The position numbers and the translations under genes were made by a program. Below the pieces are notes generated by a model. That model made no database searches. It was given only the letters and a program-made list of their open reading frames with translations, and was not told where the DNA came from. From Patella vulgata (lineage: Eukaryota; Mollusca; Gastropoda; Patellidae), in the NCBI RefSeq assembly GCF_932274485.2, contig NC_065881.2, positions 77,812,702-77,876,701 on the forward strand: 64,000 nt of DNA. Reading direction: 5' to 3'. This document shows, one piece after another, positions 63,901-64,000 of this stretch. Every line of letters begins with the position of its first letter. Positions within the stretch are counted from its first letter, which is position 1.

Positions 63901-64000
63901 TGTTATGTTCTTTCGTAACCATTTGTTTAAATACCTTAATTGTTCGTACCTTTCTAACCAGGGTAATTATATAACTGTTAAATTAAACAATGGATAACTC

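Noticed and set aside
1-64000. Retroviral, LTR, Polinton or other capsid-bearing element.
   Set aside because: No terminal repeats with tRNA primer site, protease/polymerase-like frames or capsid-like frames were recognised. The mobile DNA seen is SINEs and small DNA-transposon derivatives.

Overview
The window looks like an AT-rich invertebrate nuclear genome, most likely a mollusc. Three things suggest this: dense tRNA-derived SINEs and small terminal-inverted-repeat elements, frequent ACATGTACATGTA runs, and an ectothermic-animal type HSP70. The species assignment is inference. No viral, LTR, Polinton or CRISPR sequence was recognised. Most of the 64 kb is introns, intergenic DNA and repeats.

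Protein-coding content, all on the minus strand: (1) Two internal exons of a CUB-domain gene (8653-8906 and 4814-4902). Phases match and all four CUB cysteines are present. A CpG-rich block near 28.5-29.2 kb may be its promoter and signal-peptide exon, and two weaker exon candidates lie near 27 kb. (2) Two intronless, nearly identical cytosolic HSP70 genes (35453-37375 and 44384-46300) in tandem, about 8.9 kb apart, each with a TATA box and a perfect four-unit heat shock element. (3) A complete 674-residue type II membrane protein with a cysteine-rich ectodomain of no recognised family (53429-55453), with a 3' splice site just upstream of its start codon. (4) A decayed, stop-ridden copy of a basic-protein gene between the HSP70 genes (about 39770-41213), broken up by a SINE and a foldback element.

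Layout: 0-29 kb holds the CUB gene region with scattered SINEs; 29-34 kb is a pile-up of nested SINEs, MITEs, a hAT-type and a Harbinger-like element; 34-50.3 kb is the HSP70 cluster with duplicated flanks, ending in a perfect 895-bp tandem duplication that carries two promoter-only relics of further HSP70 genes; 50-56 kb holds the membrane-protein gene; 56-64 kb is SINE-rich and repeat-rich.

Two SINE families dominate. SINE-1 (about 350 bp) ends GACGTTAAACCCCATTTC plus ATTTC repeats. SINE-2 (about 280 bp) ends with the same block plus a CT tract. Several copies have clear 7-13 bp target-site duplications and some are 5'-truncated, as expected of LINE-driven insertion. The shared 3' end suggests one common LINE partner. 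The functional theme that can be read is heat-stress protein folding from a repeatedly duplicated, sequence-homogenised HSP70 locus whose promoters keep a common set of elements.
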